From assembly GCA_903884105.1 (NCBI GenBank), contig CAISDJ010000112.1:1-32195 (forward strand): 32,195 nt of DNA, written 5' to 3'. Positions 1 through 9,518 of this stretch are shown here, piece by piece (the stretch's first letter is position 1; every line of letters begins with the position of its first letter). Position numbers and translations under genes: made by a program. This DNA is from an uncultured Pseudomonadota bacterium (GTDB lineage: Bacteria > Pseudomonadota > Gammaproteobacteria > Steroidobacterales > Steroidobacteraceae). The notes below the pieces were generated by a model. The model was given only the letters and a program-made list of their open reading frames with translations, searched no databases and was not told the origin of the DNA.

Positions 1-1
1 C

Positions 2-115
2 AAGATGGTGGTGGAGCTGATCGCGCCGATCGCGATGGAAGACGGACTGCGGTTCGCGATCCGCGAGGGCGGCAAGACCGTCGGCGCCGGCGTCGTGGCG
101 AAGATCCTCAAGTAA
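2..115 (+). CDS. tuf: Elongation factor Tu, C-terminal end (partial)
   Basis: The last 37 codons of an EF-Tu gene, open at the left edge. The visible end contains RFAIREGG followed by [12 protein letters not shown], the conserved final beta strand of EF-Tu domain 3. EF-Tu is the GTPase that delivers aminoacyl-tRNA to the ribosome. It stops 14 bases before rpsJ, as in the str/S10 junction of many proteobacteria, so the two genes are probably co-transcribed. Domains 1 and 2 and the start lie outside the window. Confidence 0.95.
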   Translation, partial: KMVVELIAPIAMEDGLRFAIREGGKTVGAGVVAKILK

Positions 116-129
116 GTTAAGGGAAGAAC

Positions 130-444
130 ATGGCAACCAACCAGAACATTCGTATCCGCCTGAAGGCGTTCGATCACCGCTTGATCGACAATTCGGCGCG
201 GGAAATCGTGGAAACGGCGCGGCGCACGGGCGCGACGGTCAAGGGACCAGTGCCCTTGCCGACCAAGATGGAGCGCTTCACGATCCTTGTCTCGCCGCAT
301 GGCGACAAGGATGCCCGTGACCAGTATGAAATACGGACGCATAAGCGCCTGATGGACATCCTGAATCCCACGGACAAGACGGTCGACGCGCTCATGAAGC
401 TCGAGCTTCCTGCGGGTGTGGACGTTCAGATCAAACTGAACTGA
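130..444 (+). CDS. rpsJ: 30S ribosomal protein S10 (NusE)
   Basis: This gene encodes 104 residues against 103 in E. coli. It starts [14 protein letters not shown] and keeps [16 protein letters not shown] and [10 protein letters not shown], which are S10 signatures. S10 sits in the 30S head and, as NusE, joins NusB in transcription antitermination. The start follows an AAGGGAAG Shine-Dalgarno 14 bases after tuf. It is separated from rplC by 340 bases. In E. coli the S10 operon leader lies before rpsJ, but here there is no room for one there, so rpsJ seems to belong to the tuf transcript. Confidence 0.98.
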   Translation: MATNQNIRIRLKAFDHRLIDNSAREIVETARRTGATVKGPVPLPTKMERFTILVSPHGDKDARDQYEIRTHKRLMDILNPTDKTVDALMKLELPAGVDVQIKLN

Positions 445-461
445 CGATTTCCGTTGTTAAA

Positions 462-497
462 AGCTACGTGGGGCTTGCAATACAGCCCCGCGTAGCT
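462..497 (+). other. 14-bp hairpin after rpsJ
   Basis: Left arm 462-475 pairs with right arm 484-497 around the 8-base loop TGCAATAC, with one T-G wobble and otherwise perfect pairing. No T tract follows, so it is not a classic intrinsic terminator. It could pause or partly end tuf-rpsJ transcription or protect the 3' end of that mRNA. The -35 element of the next promoter lies across its loop. Confidence 0.75.
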
Positions 498-502
498 AGA
501 AT
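475..502 (+). promoter_or_regulatory. Candidate sigma-70 promoter for rplC onward
   Basis: TTGCAA at 475-480 (4 of 6 consensus matches) and TAGAAT at 497-502 (5 of 6) are 16 bases apart. Transcription would start near 509 and give a leader of about 275 bases before rplC. The same TAGAAT box occurs in the candidate rpsM and lipoprotein promoters in this window, which supports the reading. Not experimentally shown. Confidence 0.6.
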
Positions 503-508
503 ACGCAG

Positions 509-784
509 CTCACTTTCGCCGAGGCTGGCCCTTTCGGGGTACCGCTCGAGCGGCGCGGATTCAGATCCGCACCTCTCAAGCCGTTTCCTTCGATGACTCT
601 TCGAGCTGCAAATGCAGCGCGGCGGAGTAATTCGGGTTTCTCAAAAGCACCTGCGAAGGGCCTCTCTCTGACGAGAGGCGGGGTTTCCCGAACGCCGGCA
701 GGTGCCTGTGCGAAAAGGGATTCTTCTGTAGATTGAAGGCAGCGCCGGCCAATTGTAGCCAGGCGCGGTGAACGAGGATAAACG
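509..784 (+). promoter_or_regulatory. Structured mRNA leader upstream of rplC
   Basis: Visible pairings: CCGC/GCGG in 542-553; GCGGAT/ATCCGC in 555-570; GCTGCA/TGCAGC in 605-618; an outer perfect 8-bp stem 647-654 with 698-705 enclosing a 7-bp hairpin (660-666 with 673-679) and a small CGGG/CCCG hairpin (679-690), giving a three-way-junction-like fold; and a stem 742-749 with 758-766 just before the Shine-Dalgarno. E. coli L4 (rplD product) represses its operon through a leader before rpsJ, so an L4-responsive or other r-protein leader is the natural hypothesis. Homology to known leaders cannot be judged here. Confidence 0.55.
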
Positions 785-1492
785 ATGACGATCGGCATCA
801 TTGGCCGCAAGCGCGGCATGACGCGCGTGTTTACGGAAGCCGGGGAAGCAATCCCGGTGACTGTGATCGAGGCGTTGCCCAATCGGGTCACTCAGGTTAA
901 GTCCGTCGAGTCCGACGGCTACCGGGCTTTGCAGGTGGCCTTTGGCACCCGCAAGGCATCCCATCTTTCGAAGCCGCTGGCTGGCAGCTATGCGAAGGTC
1001 AAGGTCGCGCCGGGCCAGGGACAAGCTGAATTCAGGCTCGCCGACGGTGAAGGCCATGATCTGGCGGCGGGCGGCGAGATCAAGGTCGATCTCTTCAAGG
1101 TCGGGCAGATTGTAGACGTCACCGGCACGACCATCGGTAAGGGCTTTGCCGGCGTTATCAAGCGCCATAACTTCGGTGGTATGCCAGCGAGTCACGGCGT
1201 TTCGGTGACGCACCGTTCACCCGGCTCCATCGGCCAGCGACAGACCCCTGGTCGCGTCTTCAAGGGTAAGCGCATGGCGGGCCACATGGGCGTCGATCGG
1301 AGGACGATCGAGAATCTCGAGGTTGTCCGCGTGGATGCCGACAAGAACCTGCTGCTGATCCGCGGTGCCGTTCCGGGCGCTCCCGGTGGTCAGGTCATCG
1401 TGCGGCCTTCCGTGAAGGCGGCGGCGAAGGCCCGCCGGGTCAAGTTGGTCCCGACCAAGTCGGCACCCGCTAAGACGCCCGCCAAGAAGTGA
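785..1492 (+). CDS. rplC: 50S ribosomal protein L3
   Basis: This gene encodes 235 residues against about 209 in E. coli. The N-terminus has [18 protein letters not shown], and the core has [20 protein letters not shown] followed by AGHMG, the loop that reaches the peptidyl-transferase centre and contains the glutamine methylated by PrmB. L3 helps start 50S assembly. The ATG follows CGAGGA. The extra length is a C-terminal tail rich in Lys, Ala and Pro from about residue 205. It is the first gene of the transcript predicted to start near 509 and precedes rplD by 47 bases. Confidence 0.98.
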   Translation: MTIGIIGRKRGMTRVFTEAGEAIPVTVIEALPNRVTQVKSVESDGYRALQVAFGTRKASHLSKPLAGSYAKVKVAPGQGQAEFRLADGEGHDLAAGGEIKVDLFKVGQIVDVTGTTIGKGFAGVIKRHNFGGMPASHGVSVTHRSPGSIGQRQTPGRVFKGKRMAGHMGVDRRTIENLEVVRVDADKNLLLIRGAVPGAPGGQVIVRPSVKAAAKARRVKLVPTKSAPAKTPAKK

Positions 1493-1539
1493 CGCGCCAC
1501 GAGACCTTGATGAGCAGAGCCCAGATCTAGAGCATCGCC

Positions 1540-2163
1540 ATGAAACTCAAGTTGATTTCAGATTCCGCCGCAGCGGCGAAGGACACGGAAATTTCTGTGT
1601 CCGACGCGACGTTCGCGCGCGAGTACAACGAGACGCTGGTTCACCAGGTGGTCACTGCGTATCGCGCAGCCGGCCGGGCGGGGACCAAGCGCCAGAAGTC
1701 GAAAGCCGAGGTCCGCGGCGGCGGTATCAAGCCGTGGAGTCAGAAAGGTACTGGCCAGGCGCGTGCCGGCTCGATCCGCAGTCCGATCTGGGTTGGTGGT
1801 GGGCGCGCTTTCGCTGCGCGTCCCCGTGACTTCTCCCAGAAGGTCAATCGCAAGATGTATCGTGCGGCCATCCAGACCATGCTGTCCGAGCTTGCCCGGC
1901 AGGATCGCCTGCTGGTGGTCAATGGCTTCGAGCTCGAGGCCCCGAAGACCAGGATGCTCGTTGAGAAGCTGAAGGGCATGGGGTTGGAGCGCGTGCTGAT
2001 CCTGGTGGAGGCGCATGACGAGAAGCTGGAGCTCGCGGCGCGTAATTTGCCCTACGTCGATGTGCTGCCGGCGGCTGCAGTCGATCCGGTCAGTCTCGCG
2101 TGTCACCATAAGGTGCTGGTAACGGTTGGCGCCGTTCGTCAGCTCGAAGAGAGGCTGGCATGA
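1540..2163 (+). CDS. rplD: 50S ribosomal protein L4
   Basis: This gene encodes 207 residues (E. coli 201). The internal loop that lines the exit tunnel is clear: [19 protein letters not shown], then [17 protein letters not shown] and [14 protein letters not shown]4 binds 23S rRNA domain I and in E. coli represses the S10 operon by transcription attenuation and translational control. The start has only a weak Shine-Dalgarno. It overlaps rplW by four bases (ATGA), indicating translational coupling. L4 is the obvious candidate ligand for the leader before rplC, which is inference. Confidence 0.98.
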   Translation: MKLKLISDSAAAAKDTEISVSDATFAREYNETLVHQVVTAYRAAGRAGTKRQKSKAEVRGGGIKPWSQKGTGQARAGSIRSPIWVGGGRAFAARPRDFSQKVNRKMYRAAIQTMLSELARQDRLLVVNGFELEAPKTRMLVEKLKGMGLERVLILVEAHDEKLELAARNLPYVDVLPAAAVDPVSLACHHKVLVTVGAVRQLEERLA

Positions 2164-2459
2164 ACAAGGAAAAGCTGATGGGCGTGCTGCTCGGGCCGCA
2201 CGTTTCCGAGAAGAGTGCGCGGGTGGCCGAGGGTGGCAACCAGTTCGTGTTCAAGGTACGAACCGATGCGTCCAAGCCTGACATCAAGGCGGCTGTCGAA
2301 CTGATGTTCGAAGTAAAAGTGGCTGCCGTGCAGGTCGTGAACTCGGTCGGCAAGGAGAAGCGCTTCGGGCAGCGCATCGGTCGCCGCAGCGATTTCAAGA
2401 AGGCGTATGTGCGGCTCGCTCCCGGCCAGACCATCGATATGTCTGGTACCGAAGCCTGA
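2160..2459 (+). CDS. rplW: 50S ribosomal protein L23
   Basis: This gene encodes 99 residues (E. coli 100). It begins with [19 protein letters not shown] and contains [27 protein letters not shown] and [19 protein letters not shown], the L23 pattern. L23 lies at the tunnel exit and docks trigger factor and SRP. Its ATG overlaps the rplD stop by four bases, so translation is probably coupled to L4. Confidence 0.98.
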   Translation: MNKEKLMGVLLGPHVSEKSARVAEGGNQFVFKVRTDASKPDIKAAVELMFEVKVAAVQVVNSVGKEKRFGQRIGRRSDFKKAYVRLAPGQTIDMSGTEA

Positions 2460-2497
2460 CGCTTCGCGGCCCTATCCAGGAACGTAAGTAGAGAATC

Positions 2498-3322
<825 letters not shown>

Positions 3323-3340
3323 TTTCGACAGGAGCTCAAC

Positions 3341-3619
3341 GTGCCTCGTTCGATAAAGAAAGGTCCGTTCGTCGATCTGCCCCTCCAGAAGAAGGTGCGT
3401 ACGGCGTCCGAGAAGAATGACCGTCGCCCCATCAAGACGTGGTCGCGGCGCTCGATGATTATCCCCGACATGGTCGGCCTCACGCTCGCGATCCACAATG
3501 GTCGCCAGCACGTGCCGGTGCTCGTGTCCGAGAATATGGTTGGGCACAAGCTCGGTGAATTCGCGCCTACCCGCACATTCCGGGCACATGGCGGCGACAA
3601 GAAAGCGTCGGCGGAGTAA
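3341..3619 (+). CDS. rpsS: 30S ribosomal protein S19
   Basis: This gene encodes 92 residues, the same as E. coli. [11 protein letters not shown] at the start, [16 protein letters not shown] in the middle and [16 protein letters not shown] near the end are diagnostic. S19 pairs with S13 in the 30S head near the A-site tRNA. The start codon is GTG, with GGAG nine bases before it. The stop is three bases from rplV. Confidence 0.98.
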   Translation: MPRSIKKGPFVDLPLQKKVRTASEKNDRRPIKTWSRRSMIIPDMVGLTLAIHNGRQHVPVLVSENMVGHKLGEFAPTRTFRAHGGDKKASAE

Positions 3620-3622
3620 CGC

Positions 3623-3964
3623 ATGCAGGTCGTAGCAAAATTGAAGCACGCGCGCATTTCTCCGCAGAAGTGCCGCTTGGTCGCTGACCTCGTGCGCGGC
3701 CAGCCAGTGGGCCTTGCGCTCGCCACTCTGCGGTTCACCCCGAAGAAGGGTGCTGACTTGGTGCGCAAGGTGCTCGAGTCTGCCATCGCGAACGCGGAGA
3801 ACAACCAGAGCGCCGACATCGACGAACTCAAGGTTGAGGTGATCATGATCGACGAGGCCCCGACGCTGAAGCGCTTCCACGCTCGTGCGAAGGGCCGCGG
3901 CAACCGGATCATCAAACGCAACAGTCACATCACCGTATTGGTGGGTGACGGCAAGAAAGATTAA
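3623..3964 (+). CDS. rplV: 50S ribosomal protein L22
   Basis: This gene encodes 113 residues (E. coli 110). The N-terminal [17 protein letters not shown] and the C-terminal hairpin with [20 protein letters not shown], which reaches into the exit tunnel and interacts with macrolides and stalling peptides, are intact. The start is three bases after rpsS, inside its Shine-Dalgarno context, so translation is coupled. Confidence 0.98.
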   Translation: MQVVAKLKHARISPQKCRLVADLVRGQPVGLALATLRFTPKKGADLVRKVLESAIANAENNQSADIDELKVEVIMIDEAPTLKRFHARAKGRGNRIIKRNSHITVLVGDGKKD

Positions 3965-3992
3965 TCGAAGCGAGCGAAAGCGAGCCAAAACT

Positions 3993-4706
3993 ATGGGTCA
4001 GAAAGTCAATCCGATCGGTATTCGTCTCGGCATCACGAGGGACTGGACGTCCAAGTGGTATGCATCGACGCGGAATTTCCCGGCGAACCTGCACAACGAT
4101 TTCGTCGTGCGCGAGTTCCTGCGCAAGAAGCTGGTCGAGGCGTCCGTTAGCCGCATTGTCATCGAGCGTGCTGCGCGGAAGGTCAACATCACGATTCACA
4201 CTGCCCGCCCCGGCATCGTGATCGGCAAGAAGGGCGAAGACATCGAGAAGCTGCGCGGCCAGGTCGCTGCCATGATGAAGATGCCGGTCGTCGACGTGCG
4301 CATCAACATCTCCGAGATCCGCAAGCCCGAGCTCGATGCGCAGCTGGTAGCTGACGGCATTGCGCAGCAGCTTGAGCGCCGTGTGATGTTCCGTCGCGCC
4401 ATCAAGCGTGCCGTGACGAACACGATGCGGATTGGTGCGTTGGGCATCAAGGTGCGTGCATCTGGCCGACTGAATGGTGCGGAGATTGCGCGCACGGAAT
4501 CGAGCAGGGAAGGTCGCGTGCCGTTGCACACGTTCCGCGCCGAGATCGATTACGGCCTCGCGGAGGCGCATACGACCTACGGCATCATTGGCGTCAAGGT
4601 CTGGATCTTCAAGGGCGAAGTGTTCAAGCAAGCGCAGCTCGGCACTGAGGCTCAGGATACGGCGGCTGGCCAGGTCGCGGCGGCGGAAGCGGTAGCTACG
4701 GCTTAA
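3993..4706 (+). CDS. rpsC: 30S ribosomal protein S3
   Basis: This gene encodes 237 residues (E. coli 233). I chose the ATG at 3993 because [14 protein letters not shown] is the conserved S3 N-terminus; an in-frame extension to 3885 would run back through the end of rplV. The KH domain has [15 protein letters not shown], and the C-terminal half has [12 protein letters not shown] and RIDYG-like [21 protein letters not shown]3 forms part of the mRNA entry channel. The tail is rich in Ala and Glu. It is 28 bases after rplV and 24 before rplP. Confidence 0.98.
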   Translation: MGQKVNPIGIRLGITRDWTSKWYASTRNFPANLHNDFVVREFLRKKLVEASVSRIVIERAARKVNITIHTARPGIVIGKKGEDIEKLRGQVAAMMKMPVVDVRINISEIRKPELDAQLVADGIAQQLERRVMFRRAIKRAVTNTMRIGALGIKVRASGRLNGAEIARTESSREGRVPLHTFRAEIDYGLAEAHTTYGIIGVKVWIFKGEVFKQAQLGTEAQDTAAGQVAAAEAVATA

Positions 4707-4730
4707 GGCCGGGAGCGGAAGAATACGATC

Positions 4731-5144
4731 ATGATGCAACCCAAGCGAACCAAGTACCGCAAGCAGTTCAAGGGCCGTAACCACGGCCTCGCGCAAAGCG
4801 GAAACTACGTTGCTTTCGGCGAGTTCGGCCTGAAGACATTGAGCAGCGCCCGGATGACTTCGCGCGAGATCGAGGCGGCCCGCCGCGCGATGACGCGCTA
4901 CGTGAAGCGTGGTGGCCAGGTCTGGATCCGGGTATTTCCGGACGTGCCGATCACGAAGAAGCCCCTCGAAGTGCGAATGGGCAGCGGCAAGGGCAACGTT
5001 GAGTACTACGTTGCCAAGGTGAAGCCCGGCAAGGTGCTGTTCGAGATGGAAGGTGTTACGGAAGCGATCGCGCGTGAGGCCTTCCGCCTCGCAGCCTCGA
5101 AGCTCTCGGTAGACACGCAGTTTGTAACGCGGCAGGTCAGGTAA
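4731..5144 (+). CDS. rplP: 50S ribosomal protein L16
   Basis: This gene encodes 137 residues (E. coli 136). It opens with two adjacent ATG codons; the first is used because it aligns with the E. coli start. [36 protein letters not shown] and [19 protein letters not shown] identify L16. The protein helps position A-site tRNA and is among the last to join the 50S subunit. Its stop shares one base with the rpmC start (TAATG). Confidence 0.98.
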   Translation: MMQPKRTKYRKQFKGRNHGLAQSGNYVAFGEFGLKTLSSARMTSREIEAARRAMTRYVKRGGQVWIRVFPDVPITKKPLEVRMGSGKGNVEYYVAKVKPGKVLFEMEGVTEAIAREAFRLAASKLSVDTQFVTRQVR

Positions 5145-5359
5145 TGAACGCGAAAGAACTTCGGCAGAAAAGCGCGGCAGAGCTCCGGGAGGAGCTGCTG
5201 AATCTTCGCCGTGAGCAGTTCAATCTGCGCATGGCGCAGGCTACAGGACAGTCGGCCAAGCCCGACCAGTTCACGAAGGTCCGTCGCAACGTCGCCCGTC
5301 TGAAGACGGTGATGGCAGAGATCGGCCGGGCTGACAAAGCGAAAGGGGCGGTGAAATGA
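5144..5359 (+). CDS. rpmC: 50S ribosomal protein L29
   Basis: This gene encodes 71 residues (E. coli 63), an all-alpha coiled hairpin. [31 protein letters not shown] and [11 protein letters not shown] are typical. L29 lies next to L23 at the tunnel exit. It is coupled to neighbours on both sides: a one-base overlap with rplP and a four-base ATGA overlap with rpsQ. Confidence 0.97.
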   Translation: MNAKELRQKSAAELREELLNLRREQFNLRMAQATGQSAKPDQFTKVRRNVARLKTVMAEIGRADKAKGAVK

Positions 5360-5637
5360 GCGAGACGAATGCCGTAGCGGCGAAGTCCCCTGGCAGTGCG
5401 GTCACGGGCAAGGTCATCAGCAACAAGATGCAGAAGACCATCACGGTTGCGGTCGAGCGGCTAGTGAAGCATCCGATGTATGGCAAGTATATCCGCCGTA
5501 CCACGACGCTGAAGGCGCACGACGAGAACAATGAGTGTCGCGAAGGCGATGTGGTCACGATTGAAGAGTGTCGGCCCCTTTCGCGGCACAAGAACTGGCG
5601 TCTGGTCCGCGTGGTTACCCGCGCGGTTCAGAACTGA
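5356..5637 (+). CDS. rpsQ: 30S ribosomal protein S17
   Basis: This gene encodes 93 residues (E. coli 84), with about ten extra residues at the N-terminus ([13 protein letters not shown]). The OB-fold core has [38 protein letters not shown] and [19 protein letters not shown]17 is a primary 16S rRNA binder in the 30S body. It is coupled to rpmC by overlap and lies nine bases before rplN. Confidence 0.98.
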   Translation: MSETNAVAAKSPGSAVTGKVISNKMQKTITVAVERLVKHPMYGKYIRRTTTLKAHDENNECREGDVVTIEECRPLSRHKNWRLVRVVTRAVQN

Positions 5638-5646
5638 GGACTAGCC

Positions 5647-6015
5647 ATGATCCAGATGCGAACATTGTTGAATGCTGCTGATAACAGCGGCGCACGCAGC
5701 CTGATGTGCATCAAGGTGCTGGGCGGGAGCAAGCGGCGCTATGCGTCTGTTGGTGACGTCATCAAGGTCAGCGTGAAGGATGCGATTCCGCGTGGCAAGG
5801 TCAAGAAGGGCGAAGTCTATGACGCGGTCGTAGTCCGCACTCGCCATGGTGTGCGTCGTGCCGATGGCTCGCTGATTCGCTTCGACGGCAACGCGGCTGT
5901 CCTGCTGAGTTCGAAGCTGGAGCCGATCGGCACCCGCATCTTCGGGCCAGTGACCCGTGAATTGCGGACGACGCGGTTCATGAAGATCATTTCGCTGGCA
6001 CCGGAAGTTTTATAG
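5647..6015 (+). CDS. rplN: 50S ribosomal protein L14
   Basis: This gene encodes 122 residues (E. coli 123). [20 protein letters not shown] at the start, [19 protein letters not shown] in the centre and [13 protein letters not shown] near the end are conserved. L14 contacts 16S rRNA in an intersubunit bridge and binds the silencing factor RsfS. It heads what is the spc operon in E. coli. I see no strong promoter in the nine bases before it, so it probably continues the S10 transcript. Confidence 0.98.
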   Translation: MIQMRTLLNAADNSGARSLMCIKVLGGSKRRYASVGDVIKVSVKDAIPRGKVKKGEVYDAVVVRTRHGVRRADGSLIRFDGNAAVLLSSKLEPIGTRIFGPVTRELRTTRFMKIISLAPEVL

Positions 6016-6083
6016 GCGCCGCAAGCGGGTATTTAGAGGTCATGGTCCGTTGGGGCCGGGGCCTGGATGCTGAGGAACGAGAG

Positions 6084-6398
6084 ATGAGCAAGATTCGCAA
6101 GGGTGACGAGGTTGTCGTGATCGCCGGCCGTGACAAAGGTCGCCGCGGTAACGTCGTCAGTGTTCTTGAGGGCCATTTGGTCGTCGAGAACCTCAATGTG
6201 GTGAAGAAGCACCAGAAGCCGAACCCGCAGAGGAATCAGCCGGGGGGGATCATCGAGAAGGAAGCCCCGATCGATATCTCCAACGTCATGCTGTGGAATG
6301 CAGCTGCGAAGAAGGGCGATCGCGTCGGCTATCGCACCCTCGGTGACGGCAAGAAGGTCCGCTTCTTCAAGTCGAATAAGGAAGTTGTTGACGCCTAG
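6084..6398 (+). CDS. rplX: 50S ribosomal protein L24
   Basis: This gene encodes 104 residues, the same length as E. coli, from the ATG at 6084, which follows TGAGGA. An in-frame ATG at 6042 would add 14 residues with no family match. The KOW motif is [20 protein letters not shown], then [19 protein letters not shown]24 starts 50S assembly near the tunnel exit. A 68-base gap precedes it and 59 bases follow it. Confidence 0.97.
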   Translation: MSKIRKGDEVVVIAGRDKGRRGNVVSVLEGHLVVENLNVVKKHQKPNPQRNQPGGIIEKEAPIDISNVMLWNAAAKKGDRVGYRTLGDGKKVRFFKSNKEVVDA

Positions 6399-6457
6399 GG
6401 CGTCGCAGCTGGTAAGTCAGTAACTAGGGTCAGCGTAGTCAGCGACCGGTGAGACAG

Positions 6458-6997
6458 ATGGCAAGGCTCAAGCAGTTCTATCTAGAAAAAGTGGTTCCGG
6501 AGCTCCAGAAAAATCTGGGGCTCACGAATCCCATGCAGGTACCGAAGATCACCAAGATCACGGTGAACATGGGCGTTGGTGAGGCCGTGGCCGATAAGAA
6601 GGTTATCGACAACGCAGCTGGTGACCTCGCAAAGATCACCGGGCAGAAGCCGCTGGTGACTCGCGCTCGCAAGTCTGTCGCGACCTTCAAGGTCCGTGAG
6701 GGCATCCCGCTGGGATGCAAGGTCACCTTGCGGGGTACTCAGATGTATGAGTTCCTCGATCGACTGATCAGTATTGCGATGCCTCGCATCCGCGACTTCC
6801 GGGGCGTCAGCGCGCGGTCGTTCGATGGTCGGGGCAACTACAATTTCGGTGTCCGCGAACAGATCATTTTCCCTGAGATCGCTTACGACCAGATCGACGC
6901 GATCCGCGGCATGGACATCACCATCACGACGACAGCGCCCGACGACAAGTCCGGTCGCGCGCTGCTCGAAGCTTTCAGCTTTCCGTTCCGGAAGTAG
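6458..6997 (+). CDS. rplE: 50S ribosomal protein L5
   Basis: This gene encodes 179 residues, the same as E. coli, from the ATG at 6458. A GTG at 6449 would add three residues but leaves no room for the GGTGAG Shine-Dalgarno. [35 protein letters not shown] and [20 protein letters not shown] are L5 signatures. L5 binds 5S rRNA in the central protuberance and contacts P-site tRNA. Confidence 0.98.
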   Translation: MARLKQFYLEKVVPELQKNLGLTNPMQVPKITKITVNMGVGEAVADKKVIDNAAGDLAKITGQKPLVTRARKSVATFKVREGIPLGCKVTLRGTQMYEFLDRLISIAMPRIRDFRGVSARSFDGRGNYNFGVREQIIFPEIAYDQIDAIRGMDITITTTAPDDKSGRALLEAFSFPFRK

Positions 6998-7009
6998 GTC
7001 AGGCGTCCC

Positions 7010-7315
7010 ATGGCAAAGAAATCGATGCTCAATCGCGAGGTGAAGCGGGCCAAGACGGCGCAGCGCTTCGCTGCGAAGCGCTTGAAGCTCAAGGAAATCC
7101 TCCGTAGCCCGAAGGCGAGCCCGGCGGACAAGGAAGAAGCGCAATTGAAGTTTCAGGCACTGCCGCGTGACGCGAGCCCGAGTCGCAAGCGCAATCGCTG
7201 CAGCATTACGGGCCGGTCGCGCGGCTATTACCGGAAGTTCGGTCTCTCGCGCACGAAGCTGCGCGAGACGATGATGAAAGGCGAAATTCCGGGCCTCGGA
7301 AAGGCCAGCTGGTAA
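7010..7315 (+). CDS. rpsN: 30S ribosomal protein S14 (zinc-independent form)
   Basis: This gene encodes 101 residues, matching the long E. coli type. [14 protein letters not shown] at the start and [20 protein letters not shown] near the end define it. It has one cysteine in that motif and lacks the two CxxC pairs of the zinc-binding short form. S14 lies in the 30S head next to S3 and S10. It is 12 bases after rplE. Confidence 0.98.
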   Translation: MAKKSMLNREVKRAKTAQRFAAKRLKLKEILRSPKASPADKEEAQLKFQALPRDASPSRKRNRCSITGRSRGYYRKFGLSRTKLRETMMKGEIPGLGKASW

Positions 7316-7341
7316 CAGCTGGAACCACTGGAGCACAACAC

Positions 7342-7737
7342 ATGAGCATGAACGATCCTATCGCGGACTTTCTCACTCGAATCCGGAACGGCCAGGCCGC
7401 CGGGAAGAGCGAGGTGTCCATGCCTTCCTCCAAGATCAAACTTGCGATGGCGCAGGTTCTCAAGGACCAGGGCTACATTGATGAATTTGACGTGAGCACC
7501 GAAGATGGCAAGTCAACCTTGCGCATCAGTCTGAAGTATTACCAGGGACGCCCGGTCATCGACCGCATCGACCGCGTCAGCAAGCCTGGTCTTCGGATCT
7601 ATCGCGGCAAGGACGAATTGCCCTCCATCCTGGGTGGCTTGGGGGTGGCGATCATCTCTACGTCGCGTGGCGTGATGACGGATCGTGAAGCCCGCGCCGC
7701 CGGTCATGGTGGCGAAGTGCTCTGCATCGTCTCCTGA
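7342..7737 (+). CDS. rpsH: 30S ribosomal protein S8
   Basis: This gene encodes 131 residues (E. coli 130). [18 protein letters not shown] and the C-terminal [20 protein letters not shown] plus VLCIVS are conserved. S8 organises the 16S central domain and in E. coli represses spc-operon translation by binding near the rplE start. I did not find an obvious S8 site by eye before rplE here, where only 59 bases are available. Confidence 0.98.
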   Translation: MSMNDPIADFLTRIRNGQAAGKSEVSMPSSKIKLAMAQVLKDQGYIDEFDVSTEDGKSTLRISLKYYQGRPVIDRIDRVSKPGLRIYRGKDELPSILGGLGVAIISTSRGVMTDREARAAGHGGEVLCIVS

Positions 7738-7775
7738 TGCACGGCGAAGCCTGCAACTTAAAGAGTGCTTGAGAT

Positions 7776-8309
7776 ATGTCACGAGTAGCAAAACAGCCGG
7801 TTCCGCTGCCCAAGGGCGTGACGGCAACCGTCACCGGTGATGCCATCACCATTCAGGGCGAAAGGGGCGCGCTGAGCCTGGCGCTGCGCCAAGGCATCAG
7901 GATCGTCCAGGAAGATGGCGTCCTTAAGGTTGAGAAGGCAGACGAGTCGCGTGAGCTCGATATGGTGGCCGGCTCGACCCGTGCGCATATTGCGAACATC
8001 GTGAACGGTGTAAGCAAGGGCTTCGAGCGCAAGCTCGAGCTCGTCGGCGTTGGTTATCGCGCTGCGGCGCAGGGCAAGAACCTCAATCTGACATTGGGTT
8101 TCTCGCACCCGGTCGTCTATGTGGCGCCGGAGGGCATCACGCTCGAGACGCCGAGCCAGACCGAGATCATCATCAAGGGCAATGACCGTCAGAAGGTCGG
8201 CCAGGTTGCCGCGGATATTCGTGGTTTTCGTCCTCCCGAGCCCTACAAGGGCAAGGGTGTTCGCTACGCCGGTGAGCGTATCGAACTGAAGGAAGCCAAG
8301 AAGAAGTGA
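7776..8309 (+). CDS. rplF: 50S ribosomal protein L6
   Basis: This gene encodes 177 residues, the same as E. coli. The two repeated domains are visible. The second carries [25 protein letters not shown] and the C-terminal [20 protein letters not shown] plus RYAGE signature. L6 sits near the factor-binding centre at the base of the L7/L12 stalk. It is 38 bases after rpsH and 11 before rplR. Confidence 0.98.
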   Translation: MSRVAKQPVPLPKGVTATVTGDAITIQGERGALSLALRQGIRIVQEDGVLKVEKADESRELDMVAGSTRAHIANIVNGVSKGFERKLELVGVGYRAAAQGKNLNLTLGFSHPVVYVAPEGITLETPSQTEIIIKGNDRQKVGQVAADIRGFRPPEPYKGKGVRYAGERIELKEAKKK

Positions 8310-8320
8310 GGATTTAAACG

Positions 8321-8671
8321 ATGGACAAGAAAGAAAGTCGTCTGCGACGCGCCACGCGCGTTCGCGCAAAGTTGCGGGAACTCAAGGTACTGCGCCTCTC
8401 GGTGCACCGCACTTCGCAGCACATCTATGCGCAGATTTTCGATCCCGAATCGAAGGTTCTCGCAGCCTCTTCGACGCTCGACAAGAGCGTGCGCGAGTCG
8501 GTGAAGGGTACTGGGAATTCCACGGCTGCGGCTGCAGTTGGTAGGTCGATTGCCGAGAAGGCAAAGGCTGTCGGTATCACCCGGGTTTCGTTTGACCGGT
8601 CGGGATTCAAGTACCACGGTCGGGTCAAGGCCCTGGCTGATGCGGCACGCGAACACGGCCTCGAGTTCTGA
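8321..8671 (+). CDS. rplR: 50S ribosomal protein L18
   Basis: This gene encodes 116 residues (E. coli 117). [34 protein letters not shown], the [14 protein letters not shown] helix and the C-terminal [20 protein letters not shown] plus EHGLEF are all typical. L18 binds 5S rRNA with L5 in the central protuberance. It lies between rplF and rpsE with short spacers. Confidence 0.98.
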   Translation: MDKKESRLRRATRVRAKLRELKVLRLSVHRTSQHIYAQIFDPESKVLAASSTLDKSVRESVKGTGNSTAAAAVGRSIAEKAKAVGITRVSFDRSGFKYHGRVKALADAAREHGLEF

Positions 8672-8691
8672 ACTTTACGGAAATCAAGCGA

Positions 8692-9198
8692 ATGGCAAGA
8701 TTCGAAAAGCAAGGTCCGGCAGATGAGTTCATCGAGAAGCTCGTTGCCGTCAATCGCGTGGCTAAGGTCGTCAAGGGCGGCCGTCAGTTCGGGTTCACTG
8801 CATTGACGGTGGTGGGCGATGGCAATGGTCGTGTGGGCTTTGGTTACGGCAAGGCGAGGGAAGTCCCGGTAGCCATCCAGAAAGCCATGCAGGCAGCTCG
8901 CAAGGACATGCACAGCGTCAGCCTGAAGAGCGCGTCGCTGCACTATGCTGCCAATGGCCAGCACGGTTCGACGCGTGTGTATATGCAACCCGCTGCTGAT
9001 GGTACGGGCGTCATCGCCGGTGGCAGTATGCGAGCCGTATTCGAGGCTGCGGGCGTCAAGAACGTCCTTGCCAAGAGCTACGGCTCGAGGAACCCGATCA
9101 ACGTCGTTCGCGCGACTATGGATGCACTGGCCAAGCTGCGTGCCCCTGAAGAAATTGCTGCCAAGCGTGGCAAACGCATTGAAGAGATCCTGGGTTGA
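8692..9198 (+). CDS. rpsE: 30S ribosomal protein S5
   Basis: This gene encodes 168 residues (E. coli 167). The N-terminal double-stranded-RNA-binding region has [20 protein letters not shown] and [20 protein letters not shown], and the C-terminal domain has [19 protein letters not shown]5 lines the mRNA entry channel and affects decoding accuracy. It is six bases before rpmD, so the two are probably coupled. Confidence 0.98.
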   Translation: MARFEKQGPADEFIEKLVAVNRVAKVVKGGRQFGFTALTVVGDGNGRVGFGYGKAREVPVAIQKAMQAARKDMHSVSLKSASLHYAANGQHGSTRVYMQPAADGTGVIAGGSMRAVFEAAGVKNVLAKSYGSRNPINVVRATMDALAKLRAPEEIAAKRGKRIEEILG

Positions 9199-9204
9199 AA
9201 TCAC

Positions 9205-9405
9205 ATGCCTAAGCCCGAAGCAACTACAAAGACGGTAAAGGTCACGCTTATCAAGAGCGTGTCCGGTCAGCTCAAGAGCCACCAGGCCTGCGTGCGCGGG
9301 CTTGGGTTGCGTCGCATCCGTGATACTGCGGTCGTGATCGACACGCCGGAGAATCGCGGGATGATGCGAGCTGCCAACCACCTGCTGAAGGTGGACGAGG
9401 CCTGA
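9205..9405 (+). CDS. rpmD: 50S ribosomal protein L30
   Basis: This gene encodes 66 residues (E. coli 59). The core [40 protein letters not shown] and [13 protein letters not shown] follows the family. The N-terminus is seven or eight residues longer than in E. coli. It is followed by an unusual 113-base gap with a long imperfect hairpin before rplO. Confidence 0.97.
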   Translation: MPKPEATTKTVKVTLIKSVSGQLKSHQACVRGLGLRRIRDTAVVIDTPENRGMMRAANHLLKVDEA

Positions 9406-9412
9406 GGTAGCG

Positions 9413-9497
9413 ATTAGTGAACGGTGGTCGGTGGCTCGTGTACGCAACGTAGCGACTGGCTCAAACAACCACTAACCGCTGACCACTGGACACTGAT
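9413..9497 (+). repeat. Long imperfect inverted repeat between rpmD and rplO
   Basis: The left arm (9413-9440) and right arm (9470-9497) can pair for about 28 positions with a few mismatches and several G-T wobbles. The right arm is itself a degenerate tandem of an ACCACTG-like word, and the left arm is its complement. TTTT follows directly, so the transcript end resembles a weak terminator. It could be a small dispersed inverted-repeat element, an attenuator or an mRNA-stability element. Coding or known-family assignment is not possible here. Confidence 0.7.
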
Positions 9498-9518
9498 TTT
9501 AGGTATAGGTAGAACATC

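Larger units (their letters stand above)
445..784 (+). other. Long non-coding gap between rpsJ and rplC
   Basis: These 340 bases carry no credible gene. They hold, in order, a 14-bp hairpin, a sigma-70-type promoter, and about 275 bases dense in inverted repeats ending at the rplC Shine-Dalgarno. In E. coli the corresponding gap is short, so this stretch looks like a relocated regulatory region. The separate parts are listed individually. Confidence 0.8.

Noticed and set aside
3885-3992. N-terminal extension of S3
   Set aside because: It overlaps the end of rplV, and the family start MGQKVNP is at 3993.
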